In this document: in pieces, positions 48,161 through 57,759 of the stretch
Layout of the letters: the number at the start of each line of letters is the position of its first letter
Numbering within the stretch: the first letter of the stretch is position 1
Assembly: GCA_036897625.1 (NCBI GenBank)
Contig: JAYMTA010000008.1
Span: forward strand, 79,607 to 143,606
Source of the DNA: Pelargonium cotyledonis
Taxonomy: Eukaryota; Streptophyta; Magnoliopsida; Geraniales; Geraniaceae
Direction: 5' to 3'
Length of the DNA: 64,000 nt
Made by a program: the position numbers and the translations under genes
The notes under the pieces: generated by a model
What the model saw: the letters and a program-made list of their open reading frames with translations, nothing else
The model's database searches: none
What the model was told of the DNA's origin: nothing

Positions 48161-50566
48161 GAAAAAGAGTTACAAGGACAAGGTTGAATTCCGGTCTTAC
48201 GGAGGAGAAAGAAGAGTACTTGACTTAAGAATGTCATGACTTTAAAGATGTCTCATTCCTGAATTACAAGTCTGACTCTTACTGATTATCTGGTTTCTTA
48301 CTGTGGAGGATCATTTCCTTTCTCTTTTGGTTGACTATTATTGGTATTGTTTGGTGTTTGATTGCTTCGTTCTTCTCGTAGTTTCTTCATCAAATTCTTT
48401 TGAGGTCATCGACCTGTCTCTGAGTCTTTTGTGCTAGTTCAAGCCAACTGGTGGCAGGTTTTTCTATCTGTTCTTCTTTCCCTAATGCTTTCTCTTGTTC
48501 TGGGTTTTCAAGGCTAACCAAGTTCGGACCAAAGTAACACACAATTCGGAACTACTAGGAGACACCCTTAAAGCACGAGGTTTTACTACATAAATATAAA
48601 TAGGTCTTCCTTAGTTAGTTTAATACTTAACTATTTCCAGTGGCGCATATAAAACAAGGTTGTACTTTTCTGACTCTTTGGCTAAGTAGTCTTTTTAAGA
48701 TAAGCTCACTGAATTGCAAAAAAGTTCCTAACTAGAATTTTGCGGGGTATGCTTAGTCCCCATAACTAGGGTTGACTTAGGAGAGTTTTCTTGCTGAATA
48801 CTTCTAAGTCAGTATAATGGAAATATATATATTTGATTCGTCCTTAGCTGTATACTGAGATAGATTCACTAAAGTAAAGGTGTACCAAACTTATTTCTTT
48901 TTTTTGCTGTAGGCCTAGATCCGAACCCTCTTTAAAACAAGGGTATTGTCTTGTTGAGGGAGTATCCTAAGTGTATACAAAAGAAAGACTATGTCTCATT
49001 TGTTTAACATTAACAAGAATTTTACTACTAAAGTTTTAAACTCCAGTATGAGCTCTCTTTCTCTTCCCTGTCAGCTATCCAGCCATACAGAAGATACTAG
49101 GAGCTTTATGTCCTACGTTTTATTTGCACAGTTGACCAGTTCGAGACGAGTACCCTAAACTCAGTAACACGGGTTGTTAGTGTAACTCAATTCCTTGAAC
49201 AAGAGTTTTGCTTGTTCTGTATAAGGAGTCTCGTTTTTTTTTTTTTATTATAGAGGAACCCCTTTTTAAATAAAGTATTGTACTTTTTTCTAGTAGATCT
49301 CTAAGGGTCGGCTGCTGCTTAGTCTTAGTCTGTTAGGTTTTTGGTTTTCCGTACCCAAGTCAGCGGTTTGACGAGATTTAGGCTGCAAGTGGACTTAGTG
49401 ATTCTGTATTTATCCTCGAAATTAGGCATGATTCTTATAAGCTAGTGCAAGAGAGTATAATATCATAGGGGATTCCTAAATATATAAGCCAAAAGACATC
49501 CAGGGGTGATCCGGTTTGTTAAATTTTTATCTAATTTAATTATTTAAAAAGCATTCCTAAAACAGAAGCTCTCATTTAGATCAAGATTGTACAACTTTAA
49601 TAAGAAACTCAAACTATATAATATACTTTAGGGTAAAATGGTATACTACGGGGAAGTTGGACTAGCTTACTACTTTCCCTTAGATCTATAGGGAAGAATA
49701 CAACCTCTGGATAGGGACTTGTTTAAAAAAGTAAAGTATCAGTTGGTTGATATCTGTGCGTGTGGATTTAATACCTGCTAAGCTACTAAAGAAGAGCTTT
49801 TTGGCAAGCTAGTTTACATTTGTTATGGGAATTGTTGTAGGTTTATTTCATTGTAGATAAAAGAAGTTCCTAGTTCACAATAACAACAAGTAGTTAAAAT
49901 CACGAGTCTTATTTGTTTCAAGTTTCCTAGATTTTTGGAGAATGCCTGAGCAAGGTTTCAGAAAACTAGGGTTTCAAATAAATCTAAATTATAACTCGCT
50001 CTTTGGTCTAAATTTAAGGATTAACTTAGTATTATAACACTATAAGAATAAGATGTTCCAATTCAGGACTATATATACGGGAACTGGTTAAGTAGTAAGA
50101 TTACGGATTTGCTATGCTTCTTATGGCCTGCTAAGTGAACACTGTCAACTCTTTTTTATAAAAGACATTTTTCTGACTTCTACTTTATGGACTTCTGTAT
50201 TTTCAATTTCTGTCCTTACTTTACTATAAGCTATGTCCTCTGCATCTTTAAAATTATGTGCCTATATGTGTGGTTCTTTCTATTTTTATTTAGAGCTAGC
50301 TGGTTAAACTATATAATTGGTATTTATTATATATTTGTTAGACTCTGTTTATATAGTACTTATCGCTTATAAAAAAGCTAATTAAGAATTATTTACACAC
50401 TTAATAAATACAGCATATGTAGAAAGACTTTGGTGGAAAGGCAAGGGCTTACTTGAGAAATTTTTAGTTATGAATTGATCAGAACAAGCCCGTAGATTTG
50501 AATCATACAACTCGAAACAAAGGAGATTTAGAATCTACCTTATATTTGAAAAGACAACCTCTGTAA

Positions 50567-50656
50567 TCGTAATCAAACGGCTCGAACCTTTCCATGTCGG
50601 AACAAGAAAGCTTTGATATAACCGCACGAAAGACTCCATAAACTGTCGTGATTACA
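50567..50656 (-). tRNA. class II-sized tRNA-like element
   Basis: On the minus strand acceptor TGTAATC (50650-50656) pairs with GATTACG (50568-50574) at all seven positions, one a wobble. After two bases comes a canonical 3-bp D-stem GAC/GTC around AGTTTATGGA, which has the invariant GG and A. The T-arm AAAGG/TTCGAGC/CGTTT pairs at four of five positions. Total length of about 90 nt suits Leu, Ser or Tyr type. No good 5-bp anticodon stem is found; the nearest is CTTT/AAAG with an oversized loop, so no amino acid is assigned. Acceptor, D and T agreement at correct spacing makes chance unlikely. Confidence 0.4.
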
Positions 50657-50929
50657 AAACTTACTACTAATACTAAACTACATTGTAGAATATATAAGAA
50701 TTCAGGATTATTTGAATCTATTTGTATGTAAGTGATTTCTTAAAGAATTAGACTACTAAGCCAATGTCTTTCTATAATAACTCCAATCCTAAAACCCGAC
50801 AAATGGAAATGGTAATGATCCTCCTTAAAAAAGAGTAGGTAGAGCTAATAGAGTAAGAGACAGAGGAAAAGCTAACTCCTTCCGTAATCTAAATCACACC
50901 TTTTTTAGTTCGTATCTCTATCTTCTAAA

Positions 50930-51340
50930 TCTGCAGGCTGTATACTTTCAAGGAGTCTTAGCAGCTATTATAACCTCTTTTTTAGGAGCTAGACTTATCC
51001 TATGAGTTCCGCCTTTCTTATAAGTGTCTTATGAGCTATACCCGTACTCTTATGCATACCTATGTTCTTTGTAGCTATATTCCTTAGAGCTATAAAACTT
51101 GTTTGTACTAGGGGTCTCCGTCCGTCTTATGGAGCTTATAACCAGTACCTTTCACCTACTTTAATTGCTGTCTTATAGGCCTTCTTGTAACAGTCTGTAT
51201 AGGTATTCCTTAGTATATTAATGCCTATCTCAATACTATTAATCTTAATACCTGCAGCCTAACTCTTTGGATTACCTCAAGCTTTCTTAGTAATCTTCAT
51301 AGCTATAACAATCCTCTGTATCTGCAAGAATTCCGTTAAC
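50930..51340 (-). repeat. R4-like words, inverted orientation
   Basis: It is rich in GAGCTATA, TGTAGCTATA (51070) and GGTATTCCTTAG words, which on the minus strand resemble the R4 vocabulary. TTTAGGAGCTAGA at about 50980 also occurs near 33509. It has no gene; the 94-codon frame at 51372-51656 looks fortuitous. Confidence 0.45.
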
Positions 51341-52225
51341 AATAAGTTTATTTCAATACTCTGTTTTCTTTGTGGCAGTGCCTGTACTCTCTATCCCCCG
51401 TTTCATACTCTTATTCTGTATCATATCCTTCCCTAGAGCTAGCTTCTGCATCTTACTCCTATCCATAGCTTCTTTTTTAATACCTACACTTAGTCTTTCC
51501 CTTATTTATGGGTTAACCAAGAACTTAGTAGGGCAAAAACCAAAGGAAAACAAGAGCAACTCTTACTTTGACTCCTCGGGTAATAGAAATAGGAAAGCAA
51601 GATCTAGGGAGGAAGCCTCTCCCTTTTTATATCTAATTTTAGAGCTTCTGGATTAGAGTTAGAGAAAAGGCTAGAGAATCCTAGGAGAAAGAAGAATAGT
51701 AAGACTTCCCTTTATAAGAATCTAATATTCGATTCAAATAACATAACCCCTTTAGTTAAACCCCAGCCCTTACCAAAGTTCTCCTGCCAAAAGTTCTAAG
51801 ATCAAGTAATTTATTATTCCTATAAGTATGGAGTGAAGTGAGATCCGGTTTTCCGGCTGGACCGAATCTTGTATAGTTTATAATATACGACATTAAGTTT
51901 TTTACTACTTACTGTACAACTGTCTCTTAGCGCTTTACTACGCATAACTCTAGATTTTAAGGCTTCCCTTTCTTGCTATACCCTTGTTTTTTAGTAAATT
52001 ACCGTACCCTTTTAATAGGTAAGCATAGTTGCTCCAAAGGGGTAGATTTGTATTTTATGGAGGAGCTTTTACAGACGCAGAGATATATGTAAGATAGTAG
52101 TACTTAAATGTCAGTTGAGGCAGAAGGCAATTTAACTAAAGTTATAGTCTATAAATTTTTGGATTTATTACTATAAAAAGTATATTTGATACAGGGGCTC
52201 TCTTTTGTAAGAAGCAAAGGAAATA

Positions 52226-52240
52226 ACTACTACTACTACT
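52226..52240 (+). repeat. (ACT)5 microsatellite
   Basis: Five perfect ACT units. One of the few simple-sequence repeats in the window; another is a short TG run at 54381-54391. Confidence 0.95.
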
Positions 52241-52709
52241 TTATCTTTTAGTGTTTGAGATAGCAATCAAAGAGCAAAGAGTTTGATGTGCTAAAAGTGG
52301 GACTAATATTAAGGCGGTCGTTTGCGAAGCGCAATACTCACTCCACTCCTCGCATGGGATGATTCAAGCCTCTTACTTTAACTATAGGAGTCTGACTTTT
52401 TTACTTAATTTATAAAAGCGGCATACCTTTGTTGAAATAGAGGACTTTAAGGAAGAGAGCTTTAGAGTAAAGAAGAAAGCACCTTTGCTTGTTGATAATT
52501 TCATATGTTTTCGAGGCCCTCTCTAAATACATTGAGCAAGTTTTGGTTGTGGAAGCTCTTGACAAACGGGTATCCTAAGGGCAGCCTATACTTGCCTATT
52601 GTATTGCTCTTCTTATTGTAGATTGTAGTTAGGAGTTTTATTACCTATTAGTAGTTATTAGAGAGCTATAGAATAAAAGTCTAATAGAGTGTATAGGAGT
52701 TTAAGTTGC

Positions 52710-52885
52710 TAAGGTAAACATCCTCTTGCTCTCTGTTCTTATCCTTAAGTAGGGTAGTGCTTTAGTAAGTCTAGTGGTAAGTGACTCTTCCTAACGGTAG
52801 CGAAGCTGAGCAAAGGTAATGTATATAGTATAGTATAAGACTTCTAGATACACTTAGTTACGTTATATATCCCAACTTCTTATGA
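52710..52885 (+). repeat. R3 copy E
   Basis: The 5' words CTAAGGTAAACATCCTCTTG and CTCTCTGTTCTTATCC match copy A. The middle CTAACGGTAGCGAAGCTGAG followed by AAAGG matches copy F. The 3' module is TTACGTTATATATCCCAAC. The 5' hairpin is only partly conserved (CCT..TT with AAGTAGG). Confidence 0.65.
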
Positions 52886-55599
52886 CTTCTATTTTTTCTT
52901 TTTCTTGGTGTTACTGTGACTTACTCTAGCTAGTGTACTACTCAGCCGAAACCTCATATCTTACATCAAGGTAAAAGTCTCAGAGGGTTTTGAGAATATT
53001 GTGTATTACTTACATACTTAACTTATATTAGTACCCCAGCGCAGCCCATACTGCTTTGAATTAGGCGATATCCAGAGCTAAGTACAACAACTAAAAACTA
53101 GAATAGGACTCTATCTTAGTTCAAGAAAACTTACGGGCGAAGGATCGATCAGGAATTCATTTCAAGTAATATACGTTAATACATATTTAGATTCTCTTCT
53201 AGCTATGGAAAAACCTATAAGGATTACAGAGGTACGCAGTTTTTAAATGTAATACTGTATAACAATCTTTAATGTTCTTAGTTTGACTTAAAATATATAT
53301 AAGTTTCAAGTAGAAGCTACCTTTTCCAATTAAGGAGGCAGTTCTAATCAGTGCTTTTGGTAAATTCAACCTGTGCACACAGCAGTCTACTCTATAGTAT
53401 TGCTCGAGAGTCATAGTAATCCCCGTATTTACGAGTTTTCATCGGCCCAGATCTACGAGAGACTTAAATTACCATCCAAACCAAAGTGCAAATTGGTAAA
53501 ACAAGAAACTCTTTTTGTTTATGTAAAAACGGATGCTTTGCCACTCGGATATACCTTTTTAAATAAAGCGAGACTAGTAAGTAATAAGAGGAGCCCGTCG
53601 GGAGTACCCGTAAAAAAAGAAAAGGAAAACTTAACGTTTAGTTCAGCAAAAGGTCTCACATAGAGATAAGGGACCCCGCAAATATTAGACTACGACGAAG
53701 TGCATGAAAGTATCAAAACTGGTTAGATTTTTTCGTAGTAGTTTGGAATATAATATTTCTTATATGCTTCTTGAATAAAGGAAAGTAAGAAAGTAAGGCA
53801 CGAAGTTAGGAGTTTCTTATCTTGGAGGAGGGCGTAGGCATTAGAAGTATTCAATAAGGGCATATAAAGTATAGAATTTGAATGAATGATTAGTTTTTTA
53901 AAACCCTATAAAAGGATCGAAAAGTCTTTATAAATAATCAGAGAATTTTCTATGTATAAAAAAATATCAGTAAATACCAAAAGGTATACCCTAATGAAGG
54001 GCGCTTGCTTTTTTTTGCTGATGCTGAAGTTAAGGGTATATCTCTCTCTGCCAGAGTGATGACTCTAAAATAAAAATATAAAAACTATAGAAGGGTCTTG
54101 TAGGGCTTTAATTTCATAGGCTCCCCTACTAAAATGGAGAAAGTAAATAAAAATGTTATGAGATCCTGGGAACCTGACAAGGTTGTAAATAATCAAGTCA
54201 ATAGGAGTTTTTGTTCATAATTATGATTACAAAATGAGTTTCAAGGTCTCTATCTCCAAAAATGTACTAGTAAAAAAGTCGAATCAAGTAAATGAAATTG
54301 GTAAAAAATACCTCAGAAATCACTTAGATAAAGAATTCGTTCTTCAGGTGAAGTGGAAGATTCTTTCATATAAAATTTTATGTGTGTGTGTTTTTATTGC
54401 TTAATGTTTACAAGCAATTTTTCTTGTTGTGTCAAGACTTTTCCTTAATTGGATTCTAAACCAAGCACCTTTTATATAAAATTATGCCGAAGGAACTCCA
54501 TCCTTATAAGAATAAAGCGGTAAAGTCTACATTTCCCCTTTTTTTTTTAATTAACTTGATAATCGAGCTCTTACAAATATGATTCTACCATGAAGCTGAA
54601 GCTTTTCTTGTCTACATACTTTATCGAAAGGCAGGACTTCGGTTCTCTAAAAAAAACAAACTTATAATCTTGTTTCTCAAAAGCTATTTATTAAAAAGAG
54701 TAGGAGGTATTGAGGTTATCCTTGTTTTTGTTAGTAATAAGAGCTTAGGAGATCTTTTTACGGGTAAGTATAGACGAAGTTGAGTTGTTTAAATTTATGT
54801 ATTTGGGACCTTTTTTTACAAGATACATAGGGAGCTCAAAAGCATATGTATTGACTTAGGCTTTTCTTCAAGTATATTAGGGCACAAAGAAGTTAAGAAT
54901 AGAGGGAGTACTCTTTTTTTATTGGTGGAATAAAATCCTTATATAAAAGGAATACATTTATAAGGCAAGTGCCCCCCTATATTATTCTTATGTAAGATTT
55001 GAAATATAGAGATATCTCTCTTAGTAAATAAACTCGGATTTTAAACTAGGCAAGCTCACCGGGTTTTCGCTAATTCGTTGGAGAGTTAATGTCCCTATTC
55101 CTTGCATTTTGAGAGTGGGATATTGTTTAATTTAAGTATAATATAAAGAAGTAATGAAGCTAAGTCTTCTCATTTTATTAAACTTAAGGAGAAAAGGTTT
55201 CCTCTTAATTGATTAACTGCCTTTTTGAAAGGGATTGAGTGTAAAAGTAATGGCGAGAGGCCGGGTTCTTTAGAATCACTTAAGTAAAAATCCTTACTCG
55301 AATAGAGCTCTTGTTTCAATTATTCGCCAGCCATATCCATATCGATTCTATTTTCATAGTTAAATCAGTGATTTCTTTTAGGACATGTCGATGGTTCAAG
55401 TCGCAAAGCATCCAGAGAGTATTCAGGATGATCTAAATCCTTTTTGTACCTAAGTGATTTCGCAAGTATTTTATATAACTTTTCTTAGGAACTAAGCCCT
55501 TTCGAATGCTTTGGATTTGTAATATTCTTCAGAGACCAAACCCTCTAAGTCTTATGAGTCTTAGAAGCTCTACCTTCTTTATTTATAGCTTTTGGAGTT

Positions 55600-55650
55600 G
55601 GAGCTATATTTAGGGTTCCCTGTAGCTATACTTGTATTCCCTAAAAAACG
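55600..55650 (-). repeat. R4 unit, inverted orientation
   Basis: Minus-strand reading gives GGAATACAAGTATAGCTACA, joining the two hallmark R4 words with a shortened spacer. Confidence 0.5.
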
Positions 55651-56473
55651 GGGAGTTTAGAGTTATATCGATTATTATTATTAGTAGATGTGAATGTATT
55701 AGGTATATAGTATATCGCTGGTTAACCTTACACTAGGAGTAAGTACTATTAGAAACAGACTTTCATTGGACTTCATTTACCCAAGATTTCCTTAACTTAT
55801 ATAAGCCCTCTTAAGATCTCATTCTCATTCCGACTTCTTTGTGAGTTCCTAAACTCAAAAACTCTAAGGGATAGAAGCCCATTTATGAAGTTCTATACAA
55901 TACATACTGATTTAGGGTTAGGGTAAAAGAGGAGGGTATCTTATAAACTTTGTAATTTAAAAAAGCATATCAAAGCGCAGAAAGTCTAATACATTTTAAG
56001 GAGGCATGAAGATATACAAAAACTTGGTAAAAAGGATGTGTTACAATTCATAAAAGGGTTAGCTTGCCTCAAAGGGGTATAGAAGAGAGTCAGGGAAAGT
56101 TCTTCTTTAATTTGTGCGAATTAATTCTTTGACTTCTAGACTATTGCACATAGGTTCGGAAGGGGTACAATAACAAACATATATGGATAAATTTTACAAG
56201 TGCAACTATACTTCAAAGAGGGGTTCAAGTGCTCTGGCCGGGAGGGTCTTATTTATATAACTCTATATTAGGTTGAATAAGTCCGGTTTTTACGAATACG
56301 AGAATCGACGGATATAGTTTTGTATTTCAAATGAAATTCTTTTTTATTATAGAGTAAGGCTCCTATCCTGGAATCTCTTGCTTCCATTGGCTAGGCCGAA
56401 GGGAAGAAACTTGAAGCGGAATTCAGATTAGAGAGGACTGAGACTAAGGCATCAATTACTTCATTGATATAGA

Positions 56474-56525
56474 AGAGGTGGTTTTGAATGACTTTCTATA
56501 TAGAATAAAAGCTAAACACAAATGG
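56474..56525. repeat. R2 copy c
   Basis: TTTTGAATGACTTTC and TATATAGAATAAAA, then TAAACACAAA, align with R2 copy b, with a 3-base deletion that keeps the frame. The surrounding frame is open for about 35 codons between stops, ends at a TAA after the repeat, and has no ATG. It contains Asp-Ile-Glu-Glu-Val-Val immediately before the repeat. Too short to call a gene. Confidence 0.55.
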
Positions 56526-56666
56526 ACAGATAAAGACACCAGAAACAAATAAAAGGAAGATCTAATCAAACACAAAAGCAAACAAGAAAGTACTAAACAA
56601 AAAAACTAAGAACAAAAACAAGGGTAGTTTAAAGCTTGAGTAGTTTCTTCTTAGTAGTAGAATAGT

Positions 56667-56765
56667 CAGTGTTACCGACAGTAGCGATAGCGGAGTAAAG
56701 GAAGGTTTATGTTATACAGTATTTAGAAAATATCTATTTACGTTATAACCACCAACTGCAACTGC
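56667..56765 (+). repeat. R3 copy F (3' part)
   Basis: TTACCGACAGTAGCGATAGC, then GGAGTAAAGGAAGGTTTATG, parallels the middle module of copies B, C and E. TTACGTTATAACCACCAACT is the 3' module, closest to copy D. The 5' hairpin module is missing. Confidence 0.65.
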
Positions 56766-57052
56766 TTACTTTCTTTCTTATACGGAATACCTAGAACTCT
56801 TTAAGTCTGTATCCTGGCAGCTTTCCAAGCCAAGGTAAGTTTGAACTTCGTAACAGCTCTTGTTTTGTTCCTTTATCAGTGAAAGATTTTAGATAGAATC
56901 CCCAATTTATATAAAGAGATAGATTAATCCGTAATTTAGCTAATTAAGCTAACGCTTCCCTTCCTTCCCAATCTAAAGCTTGCCTGACTTTGACTCCTTC
57001 CTTTTACTCTCGTAATCAAGTACTTATATACCTTGGACTCTTTCATTTAGAG

Positions 57053-57225
57053 AATTGACTGACTACCCTCTAAAACCCGAAAACTAGGCAAGATTTTTCT
57101 TGTTAAGCCAGCTTACAGAATTCCTATAATAAGTACCAGCTCAAACAAGAGTGTAATACCACTTGAACCCTGTACCGACGGGGGACTTTGACAATGAAAT
57201 GGATACTCAACTTCTTAGAGTTAGA
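57053..57225. repeat. R1 copy 2 (partner at 7.1 kb)
   Basis: The core 57073-57225 is the direct-orientation partner of 7084-7236 described above. Some 20 bp further upstream (ACTACC) also match. It begins about 310 bp after R3 copy F, so three repeat families (R2, R3, R1) follow one another within 750 bp here. Confidence 0.8.
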
Positions 57226-57690
57226 CGTACACTCTTAAGCCTTAAGATAGCTTATTTGTCAACTAGAACTTGGCAATAAACTAAAGGCTATACTTTTAAG
57301 TAAATGCTTTCTGAAATCCGTAAGATAACAAATCTCATTTGAAAAAGGGTGAAAATTACTCCCTTATACGCCCTTTATTGGCAGTTTGGCTACCCTTTTA
57401 GGGTGTTGATACATTCAAGGCCTTTCGCGTTCGATTTCCTACATGTTTTAATTATTTACCTTATTTACGAAATTTCCTTACTTAGAAAATTACAATTACC
57501 TTTCAAAGTCCTTTTCTCTTCTGTAAAATTAGACTGCAGTTACTCTACTTGATTCTCTTTACTAATATACCCCTGGCAAATTCGTAATCTAGGGACTTTT
57601 TACATCTACGTTTATCAGATATAGAGATCCCAGCTGCCAGGCCCCTCTTAGATATCTTTGATTGAATAATTCATGCTAACCATATCGGCT

Positions 57691-57745
57691 GCATTATGCT
57701 CAATAAAAGAGCTTTGTAGTTTGTAGTTCAAATCAAAGCATATGC
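57691..57745 (+). other. compact three-stem structured element
   Basis: An outer stem can form between GCATTATGC (57691-57699) and GCATATGC (57738-57745) with one bulged T. Inside, GCTC/GAGC encloses the 7-nt loop AATAAAA, and TTTG/CAAA encloses a 17-nt loop ending in a T-loop-like TTCAAAT. The first inner stem competes for two bases with the outer one. It resembles a mini-tRNA lacking one arm, or an unrelated structured RNA. By-eye fold only. Confidence 0.25.
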
Positions 57746-57759
57746 TCGATAGATCCGTG

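Noticed and set aside
51372-51656. 94-codon hydrophobic open frame
   Set aside because: Hydrophobicity follows from T-rich sequence; it abuts inverted R4 words and has no membrane-protein family resemblance I can name.
55913-55927. TTTAGGGTTAGGG, telomere-like
   Set aside because: Only two units, internal and not part of an array.
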